In this document: piece after piece, positions 37,417 to 46,142 of the stretch
Numbering within the stretch: the first letter of the stretch is position 1
Layout: each line of letters starts with the position of its first letter
Source of the DNA: Erythrobacter neustonensis
Lineage (GTDB): Bacteria; Pseudomonadota; Alphaproteobacteria; Sphingomonadales; Sphingomonadaceae
NCBI RefSeq assembly: GCF_001663175.1
Contig: NZ_CP016033.1
Span: forward strand, 1,426,001 to 1,490,000
Length of the DNA stretch: 64,000 nt
Direction of reading: 5' to 3'
Position numbers and translations under genes: made by a program
The notes under the pieces: generated by a model
What the model saw: the letters and a program-made list of their open reading frames with translations, nothing else
The model's database searches: none
What the model was told of the DNA's origin: nothing

Positions 37417-37962
37417 TCACATCCAGCCCGAATGTTCGGCGAGAATTTTCACCCCCAGCCCGATCAGAATGAGGCCGCCGATCCGTTCGGCCCATTCACC
37501 CATGTGATCGCCCGCGCGCCGGCCCAGCACCACGCCCGCGCCGCTCAGCGCGAAGGTCACCAGCCCGATCAGCAGCGCCGCAGCCCAGGGCGAGACGCCG
37601 AGCGTGGGCAGCGTGATCCCTGCGGCGAGCGCATCGATACTGGTGGCGACACCTGCGATCAGCAGCGTTTTGCCGGTAAGCGCAGGCGCATCCTCATCAT
37701 CATCGCCGCCGAAGCCGAGCATCCTGACGCCAAGGAAGGTCAGCAGACCGAAGGCGATCCAGTGATCGAACGCCTCGACATAGGTGAGCGCGACCGCGCC
37801 GATCACCCAGCCGGCCAGCGGCATCAGCGCCTGAAACACCCCGAAGGTCGCCGCAATCGCTAATCCCTGACGTGCAGAAGGCCGGAATTTCGCGCCCTGC
37901 GTCAGCGCAACGGCAAAGGCATCCATCGCCAGCGCGAGGGCAAGGAGGAGGGCGGCGATCAT
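37417..37962 (-). CDS. mntP: Manganese efflux pump MntP
   Basis: 181 residues, six membrane helices, the normal MntP size. Typical acidic membrane motifs are present: LALALAMDAFAVALTQG in helix 1 and IAGVATSIDALAAGITLP in the second half. A cytoplasmic acidic loop GGDDDEDAP lies between. It exports Mn2+ from the cytoplasm. The start overlaps the stop of the thioredoxin-like gene by ATGA, so it is the last gene of a coupled ispG-thioredoxin-mntP set. No yybP-ykoY riboswitch is seen in front of it. Confidence 0.93.
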   Translation of the reverse strand: MIAALLLALALAMDAFAVALTQGAKFRPSARQGLAIAATFGVFQALMPLAGWVIGAVALTYVEAFDHWIAFGLLTFLGVRMLGFGGDDDEDAPALTGKTLLIAGVATSIDALAAGITLPTLGVSPWAAALLIGLVTFALSGAGVVLGRRAGDHMGEWAERIGGLILIGLGVKILAEHSGWM

Positions 37963-38459
37963 CTTTTCGGGCTTTGTGCAAGAGTGGCAAGTTCGGCGAA
38001 AATGGTATCCTCGCTGCGGCTGGCGGCGTTGCGCCAACTTGTCGCGGTGTCGCGGTTGAGCAGTTCGCCTCGCGCCGACAGCACCAGCAAGGCAGGCGTG
38101 CCGGGCATCTCTGCAAGCCCGAAACGGCGCGCGATGTCGAGGTTGCGGCCTTGCCCGGTTTGCGGCACCCCGACATCGACAAAGACGACCTCGTAACGCT
38201 CGGCCGCGAGCGCGGCAAAGCGGGGGGTTTCCAGCCATCCGGCGAGCGCGCGGCTGTCGTGGCACCAGTTCGCGCCCATCACCATTAACACGCGCTTGCC
38301 CGAGGCCGCGGCGCGCGCGAGCGCGGCATCGACTTCGGCGCTGGCATCGGCGCTCGCAGCATAGGGCTGCGCTTCTGGGTGGGCCGCGGCGGCATCAGGC
38401 ACGCTCGCACAGGCGCCCAGCGCCAGCGCGAGGGCGATCGCCAGAGAGGCGCGGATCAC
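37959..38459 (-). CDS. Thioredoxin-fold lipoprotein lacking the second active-site Cys
   Basis: 166 residues with a lipobox (ALALGAC, Cys17), so envelope-anchored. The thioredoxin-like body has [20 protein letters not shown], where the expected CxxC reads Cys66-His-Asp-Ser69. There is a single Cys followed by Asp-Ser-Arg. [11 protein letters not shown] supplies the cis-Pro loop. Dithiol reduction is thus unlikely; monothiol chemistry or a chaperone role is possible. It overlaps ispG upstream and mntP downstream by 4 nt each. Confidence 0.82.
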   Translation of the reverse strand: MIRASLAIALALALGACASVPDAAAAHPEAQPYAASADASAEVDAALARAAASGKRVLMVMGANWCHDSRALAGWLETPRFAALAAERYEVVFVDVGVPQTGQGRNLDIARRFGLAEMPGTPALLVLSARGELLNRDTATSWRNAASRSEDTIFAELATLAQSPKR

Positions 38460-39604
38460 TCTGCGGCTTCGGCGGGGGCGGCGTGAGGATCGAAGGCGGT
38501 GGCTTCACCCGCTTCGATCGCGGCGGCCTTTTCCTCGACCAGCCGGACGATGTGATCGAGCATCGCCTCGTCGTCGATCGCGTGGGCTTTCAGCCCCGAC
38601 AGATAGACCATGTGCTTGCCATTGCCGCCGCCGGTAAGACCGATATCGGTCTCGCGCGCTTCGCCCGGGCCGTTGACGACGCAGCCCAATACCGACAGGC
38701 TCATCGGGGTCTTGATGTGTTCGAGCCGCTTTTCGAGCGTTTCCACCGTGCGGATCACGTCGAAACCCTGCCGCGAGCAGGACGGGCACGACACCACGCG
38801 CACACCGCGGGTTCTGAGGCCCAAGGCCTTCAGCATATGGTAGCCGACCTTGATCTCCTCCTCAGGTTCTGCCGAGAGGCTGACGCGGATCGTGTCGCCG
38901 ATGCCCGCCCACAGCAGGCTGCCCATCCCGATCGAGGATTTGACCGTGCCGCCGATCAAGCCGCCCGCCTCGGTGATGCCGAGATGCAGCGGGCAATCGA
39001 CCGTTTCAGCGAGGCCATGATAGGCCGCGACCGCGAGGAACACGTCCGACGCTTTCACCGCGACCTTGTATTCGTGGAAATCGTGATCCTGCAGCAGCTT
39101 GATGTGGTCGAGCGCACTTTCGATCAGCGCCTCGGGGCAGGGCTCGCCATATTTTTCGAGCAGGTCTTTTTCGAGGCTACCGGCATTCACGCCGATCCGG
39201 ATCGCGCAGCCATTGGCCTTGGCCGCGCGCACGACTTCCGCGACGCGCTGGGAGGAACCGATATTGCCCGGATTGATCCGCAGGCAGGCCGCGCCGGCGT
39301 CTGCGGCCTCCAGCGCGCGCTTGTAGTGAAAGTGGATGTCGGCCACGATCGGGATGTTCGCGCCTTGCGTGATCTTCTTGAAATCGCGCGTCGATTCTTC
39401 CGTTGGACAGGACACGCGGATGATGTCCGCGCCCACATCCTCGCACCGCCGGATCTGGTCGAGCGTCGCGCGCACGTCCTCGGTCGGGGTGTTGGTCATG
39501 GTCTGAACGGTGATGGGAGCGTCCCCACCAACGGGGACATTCCCCACCATGATCTGGCGCGATTTGCGCCGCTCGATCGTGCGCCACGGACGGATGGAAG
39601 ACAT
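38456..39604 (-). CDS. ispG: 4-hydroxy-3-methylbut-2-enyl diphosphate synthase (flavodoxin)
   Basis: 382-residue 4Fe-4S enzyme of the MEP isoprenoid pathway, forming HMBPP from MEcPP. The start at 39604 gives [21 protein letters not shown]. Family blocks are [19 protein letters not shown] and [10 protein letters not shown]. The cluster cysteines are in [13 protein letters not shown] (two) and [17 protein letters not shown] (third). The promoter TTGCCC-N17-TATATG ends just before the ATG, so the message may be leaderless. It is first in a coupled trio with the thioredoxin-like gene and mntP. Confidence 0.96.
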   Translation of the reverse strand: MSSIRPWRTIERRKSRQIMVGNVPVGGDAPITVQTMTNTPTEDVRATLDQIRRCEDVGADIIRVSCPTEESTRDFKKITQGANIPIVADIHFHYKRALEAADAGAACLRINPGNIGSSQRVAEVVRAAKANGCAIRIGVNAGSLEKDLLEKYGEPCPEALIESALDHIKLLQDHDFHEYKVAVKASDVFLAVAAYHGLAETVDCPLHLGITEAGGLIGGTVKSSIGMGSLLWAGIGDTIRVSLSAEPEEEIKVGYHMLKALGLRTRGVRVVSCPSCSRQGFDVIRTVETLEKRLEHIKTPMSLSVLGCVVNGPGEARETDIGLTGGGNGKHMVYLSGLKAHAIDDEAMLDHIVRLVEEKAAAIEAGEATAFDPHAAPAEAAE

Positions 39605-39611
39605 GGCCGCG

Positions 39612-39640
39612 CATATAGGCTGCAATCGGTGGCGGGGCAA
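39612..39640 (-). promoter_or_regulatory. ispG promoter
   Basis: On the minus strand TTGCCC (39640-39635), 17-nt spacer, TATATG (39617-39612). Transcription should begin near 39605, one base before the ATG at 39604. Confidence 0.6.
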
Positions 39641-39703
39641 TGACCCGCGGGCGCTTGACACACCGCGCCGCCGCGCCACTCTGCCAGCGCGAGGGGAAAA
39701 GAG

Positions 39704-40642
39704 ATGCTGACCGAGAGTGCGATCCAACTGCGCAGTAACGCGCCGAGCATGGTGATGCGGCTGGTGAAAGCGCTGATGCGCTGCCAGACGCCGGTATTCC
39801 CGCTCGACGCAGAGGGTTTTCGCGCCGCGATGGCGGGCCGCACGCTGCCAGTCGATGCGCCGATGCCCGATTCATTCCGCAAGCGCTTCATCGTGGAAGA
39901 GAGCGAGATGCTGGGCCACAAGGTGGTCACGCTCCACCCCAAGGCGGGGCCGGCGCCATGGCACATGATCTATTTTCACGGCGGCGGGTTCGTGCGGCCG
40001 ATGTTCAAGGTGCATTGGCCGCTGGTCGCCGCGATGGTAACACGTTGCGGGATCAGCGTGACCGTGCCGCTTTATCCCGTGGTGCCCGAGGCGCGCCATG
40101 CCGATCAGGATGCGCTCGCCGATGCGGTGTGGGCCGATCTTGCCGCGCGGCACGATCCTTCGCGGATCATCCTCAATGGCGATTCTGCGGGCGGCCACAT
40201 GGCGCTGGCGCTCGCGCTCAGGCTGATCGCGGCAGGGGGCGCGCAGCCGGGCAAGCTGGCGCTGTTTGCGCCATGGCTCGATCTGGGGCTGGCAGACCCC
40301 GCGATCGCCGCGGTCGAGCCGCATGACGTGATGCTCAAGATCGGCACGCTGCGCGCCTGCGGTGCGCTGGTGGCCGAGGCGCGCGCGCTGGACGCGCCCG
40401 AGGTCAGCCCGCTTTATGCGTCCACCGACATGCTCGCAGCGCTTCCGCCGACGCGGATCTGGACCGGGCGGCACGACCTGTTTATCGTCGATTCGCGCAG
40501 CTTCCTTGCCCGCCTGCGCGGCGCCGGGGTGGACGCGCGCCTGTATGAATACGAGGGCGCGCCGCACGTCTTTATGGCGATCCTCCCCACCCGCGAGGCC
40601 AAGGACGCGCTTGGCCTGCTGGCGGAGTTCATCGCGGACTAG
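39704..40642 (+). CDS. HSL-type alpha/beta hydrolase (esterase)
   Basis: 312 residues of the hormone-sensitive-lipase group. The oxyanion motif is His-Gly-Gly-Gly at 92-95 ([10 protein letters not shown]), the nucleophile is Ser161 in [11 protein letters not shown], an acid is near [10 protein letters not shown], and the His is in [10 protein letters not shown]. It hydrolyses short-chain acyl esters. GAGGGGA lies six nt before the ATG, and TTGACA at 39655-39660 is a likely -35. It diverges from ispG and overlaps the SDR gene by 4 nt tail to tail. Confidence 0.9.
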   Translation: MLTESAIQLRSNAPSMVMRLVKALMRCQTPVFPLDAEGFRAAMAGRTLPVDAPMPDSFRKRFIVEESEMLGHKVVTLHPKAGPAPWHMIYFHGGGFVRPMFKVHWPLVAAMVTRCGISVTVPLYPVVPEARHADQDALADAVWADLAARHDPSRIILNGDSAGGHMALALALRLIAAGGAQPGKLALFAPWLDLGLADPAIAAVEPHDVMLKIGTLRACGALVAEARALDAPEVSPLYASTDMLAALPPTRIWTGRHDLFIVDSRSFLARLRGAGVDARLYEYEGAPHVFMAILPTREAKDALGLLAEFIAD

Positions 40643-41589
40643 CTCGGGAATTTCGCCCCGGTCTGATCCTCGGACAGCTTCCAGAGCTGATCGGCATGGC
40701 TGGGGTTGAGCGCATAGGAACGCACCCCCGCGGTCGAGGATTCGTCGTCGACCGATGCGACATGGCAATCCTCGCAATAGACGCCGCCCTTGCCCTCAAG
40801 CTCGGGCGCGGTTGCCGCCCAGCATGTCGTCGCCGCGCCTTGCGGGATGGTCTTCCACTGGAAGCCGCCATCCGAACTGGTCACGCGCTTCATCAGGCCT
40901 TCGCGCATTTCGGGCGTCATGTGGCGGCCGAGATTGGTCTCGATCCCGCCGGGATGCACCGCATAGGCGTGGATCCCCAACACCGCGTATCGCGCTTCGA
41001 GCCCCACGGTAAACAGCACATTGGCGGTCTTCGACTGGCCATAGGCTGCCCAGGGATCATAGGGCCGGCGGGCGAAATGCGGGTCGGCAAAATCGACCTG
41101 CCCCATGAAATGCCCGCGGCTCGACAGGTTGACGATCCGCTGCGCGCTTCCGCGTTCGATCAGCGGCATCAGTTCGGCGGTCATCGCGAAATGGCCGAGG
41201 TGGTTGGTCCCGAACTGCATCTCGAACCCGTCGGCGGTGTGCAGGAACGGGGTCGCCATCACGCCCGCATTGTTGATCAGCAGGTCGATCTTGTCGAACC
41301 GCTGGCGCGCGCGCGAAGTGGCGGCGCGGATCGATTCCAGGCTGCCGAGATCGAGCGTGATCGTGTCGAGCGCGGCTTGCGGCTGATCGGTGCGGATCGC
41401 GGCGACGCTGGCATCGAGCTTTTCCTGATCGCGCCCGGCCATGATGACATGCGCCCCGCGCGCTGCCATCGCGCGCGCGGTTTCCTGACCCAGCCCCGAA
41501 TTCGCGCCGGTGATGAACACCGTGCGCCCCGACAGGTCGATCTCTGCCAGCACCTCGTCCGTGGTGCTGGCCCAGCCGAATTCGCTCAT
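40639..41589 (-). CDS. Short-chain dehydrogenase/reductase
   Basis: 316 residues. The NAD(P) motif is TGANSGLGQETA (about 27-38), the structural NNAG is LINNAGVMATPF, and the catalytic Ser/Tyr/Lys region has VNLSSRGHF and AYGQSKTANVLF. The length and the C-terminal extension resemble WWOX/retinol-dehydrogenase-like SDRs. GGGAGAG precedes the ATG at 41589. The GNAT gene ends 11 nt upstream on the same strand, so they are probably cotranscribed. The substrate is unknown. Confidence 0.9.
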   Translation of the reverse strand: MSEFGWASTTDEVLAEIDLSGRTVFITGANSGLGQETARAMAARGAHVIMAGRDQEKLDASVAAIRTDQPQAALDTITLDLGSLESIRAATSRARQRFDKIDLLINNAGVMATPFLHTADGFEMQFGTNHLGHFAMTAELMPLIERGSAQRIVNLSSRGHFMGQVDFADPHFARRPYDPWAAYGQSKTANVLFTVGLEARYAVLGIHAYAVHPGGIETNLGRHMTPEMREGLMKRVTSSDGGFQWKTIPQGAATTCWAATAPELEGKGGVYCEDCHVASVDDESSTAGVRSYALNPSHADQLWKLSEDQTGAKFPS

Positions 41590-41600
41590 TGCGCTCTCCC

Positions 41601-42113
41601 TCACAGTTTCAGTTCGTAGAGATACTCCGGATCGTAGTGATCGCCCACCTTGAAGGTGATGTCGGCGATCTTTTGAAAGCCATACCGCTGGTAGAACCGC
41701 TGCGCGCCGTGATTTTCGGCATAGACGCTGAGCAGCACCGCATCGTGACCGCGGCTGCGCGCGGTTTCCAGCGTCCAGTCCATCAACTGCGCGCCGACGC
41801 CGGTGCCGGTGTAGCCGGGCAGCGCATAAAGCTGCGCCAGTTCGATCGGATCGACGGCATCCGAATGGTCAGTGAACTTGGTGGGATGGCGCAGCTTGCA
41901 GAAGGCGACGAGCGCGCCGTCATCCTCCACCAGCCGATATCTGCATTGCCCGCCCGCAATCTCGCGCGCCACGGCATCGGGGCTGTAAACCTCGTCCAGA
42001 AACTTGGCGAGATCCTGCGGGGTGTAAAGCGTTCCGAAGGCGGCGACGAAGGTGTCCGCGCCAAGCTGGGCAAGCGCAGGGGCATCGGCGGGGGTGAGCG
42101 GGCGATAGATCAT
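41601..42113 (-). CDS. GNAT family N-acetyltransferase
   Basis: 170 residues with one GNAT domain: MIYRPLTPADAPALAQLG, ELAQLYALPGYTGTGVGAQLM (acetyl-CoA pyrophosphate loop, a Gly-x-Gly-x-Gly variant of the usual Arg/Gln motif), VLLSVYAENHGAQRFYQRYGF. It is followed closely by the SDR gene. The substrate is unknown; members acetylate small amines or N-terminal residues. Confidence 0.88.
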   Translation of the reverse strand: MIYRPLTPADAPALAQLGADTFVAAFGTLYTPQDLAKFLDEVYSPDAVAREIAGGQCRYRLVEDDGALVAFCKLRHPTKFTDHSDAVDPIELAQLYALPGYTGTGVGAQLMDWTLETARSRGHDAVLLSVYAENHGAQRFYQRYGFQKIADITFKVGDHYDPEYLYELKL

Positions 42114-42187
42114 GCCCTTGCCCTAGCGTGCAGGCGCGATGCTGCAAAGCTGGCGAAAGGCGCAACGCCGCGTTACACCTTCGCCCT

Positions 42188-43198
42188 ATGAAGAAACTCG
42201 CCGCCGCGCTCGCCCTTGCCTTTCTGTCGCAACCCGCTTTCGCCGGGGAAGCGCCCAAGTGGTCGCTGGCGATCCATGGCGGGGCGGGCACGCTCGACCC
42301 CGACAAGATGACGCCGGAAAAACGCAGCCAATACGAGGCGGCGTTGCAGGCGGCCCTCGATGCGGGATCGAAGATTCTCAGCGAAGGCGGCGCGGCGATG
42401 GACGCGATCAAGGCAGCGATCATCATCATGGAGGATTCGCCGCTGTTCAATGCGGGCAAGGGCGCGGTGTTTACCTGGGACGGCACGAACGAATTGGACG
42501 CCTCGATCATGGATGGGCGGGATCGCAGCGCGGGCGCGGTCGCGGGGGTGAAGACGGTCAAGAACCCGATCCTGCTTGCCGATACGGTGAGGACGCAAAG
42601 CGAGCACGTGTTCCTGATGGGCGCGGGCGCGGAGGCCTTTGCGGTCGAAAAGGGCTTTGCCGTGACCCCGCCCGACTATTTCGCCACACCGGCGAGGGCC
42701 GAGGCGCTGGAGCGGCTCAAGGAGGAGAAGGTGTCCGCGCTCGATGTCGATCACAAGTTCGGCACGGTCGGCGCGGTGGCGCTCGACACCAAGGGCAATC
42801 TGGCCGCGGGCACCTCGACCGGCGGGATGACCGGCAAGCGCTGGGGCCGGGTGGGCGATGCGCCGTTGATCGGGGCGGGAACCTATGCCGACAACCGCGC
42901 CTGCGCGGTCTCGGCGACGGGCTGGGGCGAATATTTCATCCGCGTCGGCGTGGCGCACGAAATTTGCTCGCGGCTGCGGATGGGCCGCGAAAGCGAGCAG
43001 GGCATCGCCGACGGCGTGATGGCCGATGTCAAATCGCTCGGCGGGGATGGCGGCGTCATTCTCGTGACCCCGCTTGGCGGCGCGTTCTTCAGCTTCAACA
43101 CCACTGGCATGTATCGCGGCCGCGCGACCAGTGACGGCATCAACGAAGTGGCGATCTTCGGCGGCGAGGAGAAGGCGTCAGCGACGCCGGATCACTGA
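42188..43198 (+). CDS. Periplasmic isoaspartyl peptidase/L-asparaginase (Ntn hydrolase)
   Basis: 336 residues with a signal peptide (MKKLAAALALAFLSQPAFAG). Plant-type asparaginase: the N-terminal block is LAIHGGAGTLD, the segment FNAGKGAVFTWDG follows, and autocleavage occurs before the catalytic Thr193 in DHKFGTVGAVALD, producing alpha and beta subunits. GTSTGGMTGKRWGRVGD binds substrate. It removes beta-aspartyl residues or hydrolyses asparagine. It is convergent, one nt apart, with the beta-lactamase gene. Confidence 0.93.
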   Translation: MKKLAAALALAFLSQPAFAGEAPKWSLAIHGGAGTLDPDKMTPEKRSQYEAALQAALDAGSKILSEGGAAMDAIKAAIIIMEDSPLFNAGKGAVFTWDGTNELDASIMDGRDRSAGAVAGVKTVKNPILLADTVRTQSEHVFLMGAGAEAFAVEKGFAVTPPDYFATPARAEALERLKEEKVSALDVDHKFGTVGAVALDTKGNLAAGTSTGGMTGKRWGRVGDAPLIGAGTYADNRACAVSATGWGEYFIRVGVAHEICSRLRMGRESEQGIADGVMADVKSLGGDGGVILVTPLGGAFFSFNTTGMYRGRATSDGINEVAIFGGEEKASATPDH

Positions 43199-44134
43199 TC
43201 AGTAGATCTTGCCCACCACCGGCAGCCCGCGTTCGGGTTCGGCGAATTCCTTGATGATCCGGCCCACACGCGCCAGCGCCTGTTCGCCGCGGGCAAGGAC
43301 GTCCTCCTCGGTCTGGCGCGCGCGGAAATAGCACGCGAAGGTCAGCGGGCCTTCGCCCTTGGGCCCTTCGGCAAAGCCGATATCGGAATAGATGTATTCC
43401 GCGCCGTTGATGAGGCCGCTGGTGCCGGTCTTGTCGCCTGCGATCCAGCCCTCGGGAAGGCCCGCGCGTACCCGCTTCAGCCCCGTGTCGGTTTCGACCA
43501 TCCAGCCTTTCAGCTCTGCGCGCTCCGTTTCGGGAAGCACATCGCCATAAATGATCCTTGCCACCGTGCGCGCCATGGCGGCAGGCGTGGTGGTGTCGCG
43601 GAATTCCGGTGTTGGCACATCGTTGAGCTGCGTTTCGTAACGGTCGAGCCGGCTGACATCGTCCCCGAGGCTTCGCCAGAAGGCGGTCATCCCGGCGGGG
43701 CCGCCCAGATTGCGCAGCAGGATATTGGCCGCAGGGTTGTCCGAAGTGAGCTGCGCCGCGCGCGCCAGCTCGCGCAAGGTTGCGCCGCTGGCGATCCGGT
43801 CGCGGGTGAAGGGTGCGTGGAAGACCAGATCGGCTTCGCTCCACGTCACGCGGCGGTCGGCGTCGATCGTGGCTGCGGCGTGGCGTTGCAGCAGCAGCGC
43901 GGCAAGGCTCAGTTTGAAGGTGGACGAAAGGCCGAAGCGCTTGTCCTGATTGATCCCGACCGAGCCGCCCGTGGCAGTGTTGAAAATCTCGACCCCGAGC
44001 GTGCCATTTCCCGCCGCCTCGATGATCCGCAGTTCCGCTGCCAGCCGCCCCAGCGGCGACTGGTCGGGCGGAATGCACGCGCCCGCGCCAAGAGCCAATG
44101 CGCCGCCGAGGAAGTGTCGTCTGTCGATCGTCAT
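43199..44134 (-). CDS. Class A beta-lactamase
   Basis: 311 residues. All serine-lactamase elements are visible: Ser71-Thr-Phe-Lys74, Ser131-Asp-Asn133, the omega-loop Glu167 with Asn171 (YETQLN), and Lys235-Thr-Gly237. The N-terminus MTIDRRHFLGGALALGAGAC has a twin-arginine pair and an Ala-Cys lipobox, so Tat export and lipidation are plausible. It overlaps the RDD gene by ATGA and is the last gene of the MoxR operon. It may give intrinsic beta-lactam tolerance or act on wall-related substrates. The subgroup is not assigned. Confidence 0.92.
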   Translation of the reverse strand: MTIDRRHFLGGALALGAGACIPPDQSPLGRLAAELRIIEAAGNGTLGVEIFNTATGGSVGINQDKRFGLSSTFKLSLAALLLQRHAAATIDADRRVTWSEADLVFHAPFTRDRIASGATLRELARAAQLTSDNPAANILLRNLGGPAGMTAFWRSLGDDVSRLDRYETQLNDVPTPEFRDTTTPAAMARTVARIIYGDVLPETERAELKGWMVETDTGLKRVRAGLPEGWIAGDKTGTSGLINGAEYIYSDIGFAEGPKGEGPLTFACYFRARQTEEDVLARGEQALARVGRIIKEFAEPERGLPVVGKIY

Positions 44135-45063
44135 GAGAACTTGTCCGCCTTGCGTTTGCCGAATCGCATGTCCGTTTCGAGCTTGGCGCGCAACTGCGCA
44201 TAGAAGGCTTCGAGAAACGCCCGCTCGTCGCCTGCGCCCGGCTCCCAGCCGATCTTGCGGCAGATCGCGGCGTGGGCGGCGATCAGCGCATCCTCGGGCG
44301 CGGTGCGCAGCATCCGTTCGAGCGTCTGCAGCTCCTTTTCGCCATAGACCGAAAGCGCCGCCTCGCCGAAATCGTAGCGCACCCCGGTCACCGCGCTTGC
44401 CCCTTGCGCGGCGGCAGCGCCTTGCGCCGAAAGCACCTTGGACAGCCGCGTGCGCGGGCGTTCCACAACCCAGGTGCCCGCAACGATGTCGCCTGCGCGC
44501 AAGGCATCGCGGTTGAAGAACGGGAACAGCGCGAACAGCGCGAACCACCCGGTCACCACCCAGCCCAGCGCCCCCACGTTTTCGCCCTGCCGGCTGGTGA
44601 AGGTGAGCACCAGCAGCGTGACCAGCGGATAGAAGATCTCGATATCGCGCAACAGATTGCGCGCGATCACCGCCTCGGGGGTAAGCCGCGTGCCGCTGCG
44701 CGCGGCGATCCGGATGCCGACCATGCGCTTGCCCAGCGTCGCGCCGCGCGGGCCCAGTTCCTGCACCAGAAAATAGCCATACCATGTCGCAAATGCGAAC
44801 AGCACCGAAAGGATGCCGAGAAATTCGAGCGCCGCGCCGGGCATCGCGTCGGGATCGAACCGCGTGCCCTCGGCGGCCCCGTCGGCAAGTGCGTAAATCG
44901 CGAGCTGGAAGGCGATCAGGCCGAAGACGATGATCGCGACATCGATCATCAAGGCCACCGCACGCGCCCCGCGCGAGGCGCGCGCGATTCCCAGCGCGAG
45001 CCCCTCGGGTGTGACCAGCGTGCGGGTGCGGTGCGCGTCGCTCGGTGCGGGAGAGGCGGTCAT
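44131..45063 (-). CDS. RDD-family membrane protein
   Basis: 310 residues with RDD-type helices: ALMIDVAIIVFGLIAFQLAI, FATWYGYFLVQELGPRGATLGKRMVGI (the Gly-x-x-Gly-Lys-Arg consensus) and VIARNLLRDIEIFYPLV. A long cytoplasmic C-terminus follows (about 215-310). The function of RDD proteins is poorly known; some act as Na+(H+) antiporter-like or accessory proteins. It is joined by ATGA overlaps to both neighbours in the MoxR operon. The reading extended further upstream in this frame crosses the SpoIIM gene and is a shadow. Confidence 0.88.
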   Translation of the reverse strand: MTASPAPSDAHRTRTLVTPEGLALGIARASRGARAVALMIDVAIIVFGLIAFQLAIYALADGAAEGTRFDPDAMPGAALEFLGILSVLFAFATWYGYFLVQELGPRGATLGKRMVGIRIAARSGTRLTPEAVIARNLLRDIEIFYPLVTLLVLTFTSRQGENVGALGWVVTGWFALFALFPFFNRDALRAGDIVAGTWVVERPRTRLSKVLSAQGAAAAQGASAVTGVRYDFGEAALSVYGEKELQTLERMLRTAPEDALIAAHAAICRKIGWEPGAGDERAFLEAFYAQLRAKLETDMRFGKRKADKFS

Positions 45064-46142
45064 GTGCGCGCCTCCCCGGCAAGGCCGGCGTTCGGCGCGG
45101 CGGGCCGGTAAAGAACGAAATAGGCGAGCCAGAACACCAGCATCGTGCCTCCGATGACAAAGCGGCTGCCGGTGTCCTCGACCAGCTGGCGCGGAAAGGC
45201 TTCGAGCAGCGCGGCGACCACCATCATGATCACCACCCCCACCATCACCACCGCGCTGCGCCGCCCGGCGGCAGCGGCGGCATCGAGCACCGCAAGCCTG
45301 CCCGGAAAGGCCATCGCCCGCCCGATATGCAGCCCCGCGGCGCCCGCGAGCAGGATGCCGAACAGTTCGGTCGTGCCGTGAACCGAAAGCCATGCCGCAA
45401 GCTCGACCACCAGGCCCTGCCCGTGGAACAGCCACAAGAGCACGCCGAGCAGCGCCATGTTGTGCACCAGCAGCAGCAACGACGGGATACCGAAGGCAAA
45501 GCCCAGCGCAAAGGCGAGGATGCACACACCCGAATTGTTGCTGAACAATTGCGCGGCAAATCCGGCCAGCCCCGCCGCGCCCTCTTCGTGCCCCAGACTG
45601 GCGAGCAATTGTTCGCGGCTCGCCCCCGGCTGGCGCGGATCGCCCATGCTGCCGGGGAACAGGCGGTAGAACCAGGCCTCGTCCCGCGCGACCAGCAGCC
45701 AGCCGACCACGGTGCCCGCAACCATCACGAACAGCGCGATCGCGATATCGAGCCACAATTCGCGCACCGCGCGGCTCCACCCGCCCAGGATAAAGCCGCG
45801 CAGCCAGCGCACGAAGCCCTGGCTTGGCCCGTAAACCTGAAACCATGCGCGCTGCACCAGCGCTTCCAGATAGGCAAGGGTATCGGCATCGAGCGAGGTT
45901 TCGCGCGCAACCGACAGTGAGGAGACGGCTGTGCGATAGAGCACCGGCAGCGCCACCAGATCCTCGTCCGCGATGCGCCGCAGCCCGCGCTTTTCGATCC
46001 GGTCGAGGATTGCCCCGAGCCGTTTCCAGTCGCCCTCGCGTTCGAGCCGGAAGCGGTCGGAACGAAGGCTGGCGCTGGCGATATCGGGCGGCGCCTCGAC
46101 CGCGGTGCGGCCGAACCACGAGGCAATCACGGGCGCCTTCAT
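45060..46142 (-). CDS. SpoIIM-like (DUF95) membrane protein
   Basis: 360 residues. A soluble helical N-terminus (about 1-110) includes SLRSDRFRLEREGDWKRLG and is followed by five or so membrane helices. Blocks such as FAAQLFSNNSGVCILAFALGF and LVHNMALLGVLLWLFHGQG, VHGTTELFGILLAGAAGLHIG are characteristic of stage II sporulation protein M relatives found in non-sporulating bacteria beside MoxR. It overlaps DUF58 and RDD genes by ATGA. The role is probably structural in a membrane complex. Confidence 0.88.
   Translation of the reverse strand: MKAPVIASWFGRTAVEAPPDIASASLRSDRFRLEREGDWKRLGAILDRIEKRGLRRIADEDLVALPVLYRTAVSSLSVARETSLDADTLAYLEALVQRAWFQVYGPSQGFVRWLRGFILGGWSRAVRELWLDIAIALFVMVAGTVVGWLLVARDEAWFYRLFPGSMGDPRQPGASREQLLASLGHEEGAAGLAGFAAQLFSNNSGVCILAFALGFAFGIPSLLLLVHNMALLGVLLWLFHGQGLVVELAAWLSVHGTTELFGILLAGAAGLHIGRAMAFPGRLAVLDAAAAAGRRSAVVMVGVVIMMVVAALLEAFPRQLVEDTGSRFVIGGTMLVFWLAYFVLYRPAAPNAGLAGEART

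Noticed and set aside
37417..37962. Manganese riboswitch for mntP
   Set aside because: The gene directly overlaps its upstream neighbour, leaving no leader for a yybP-ykoY element.
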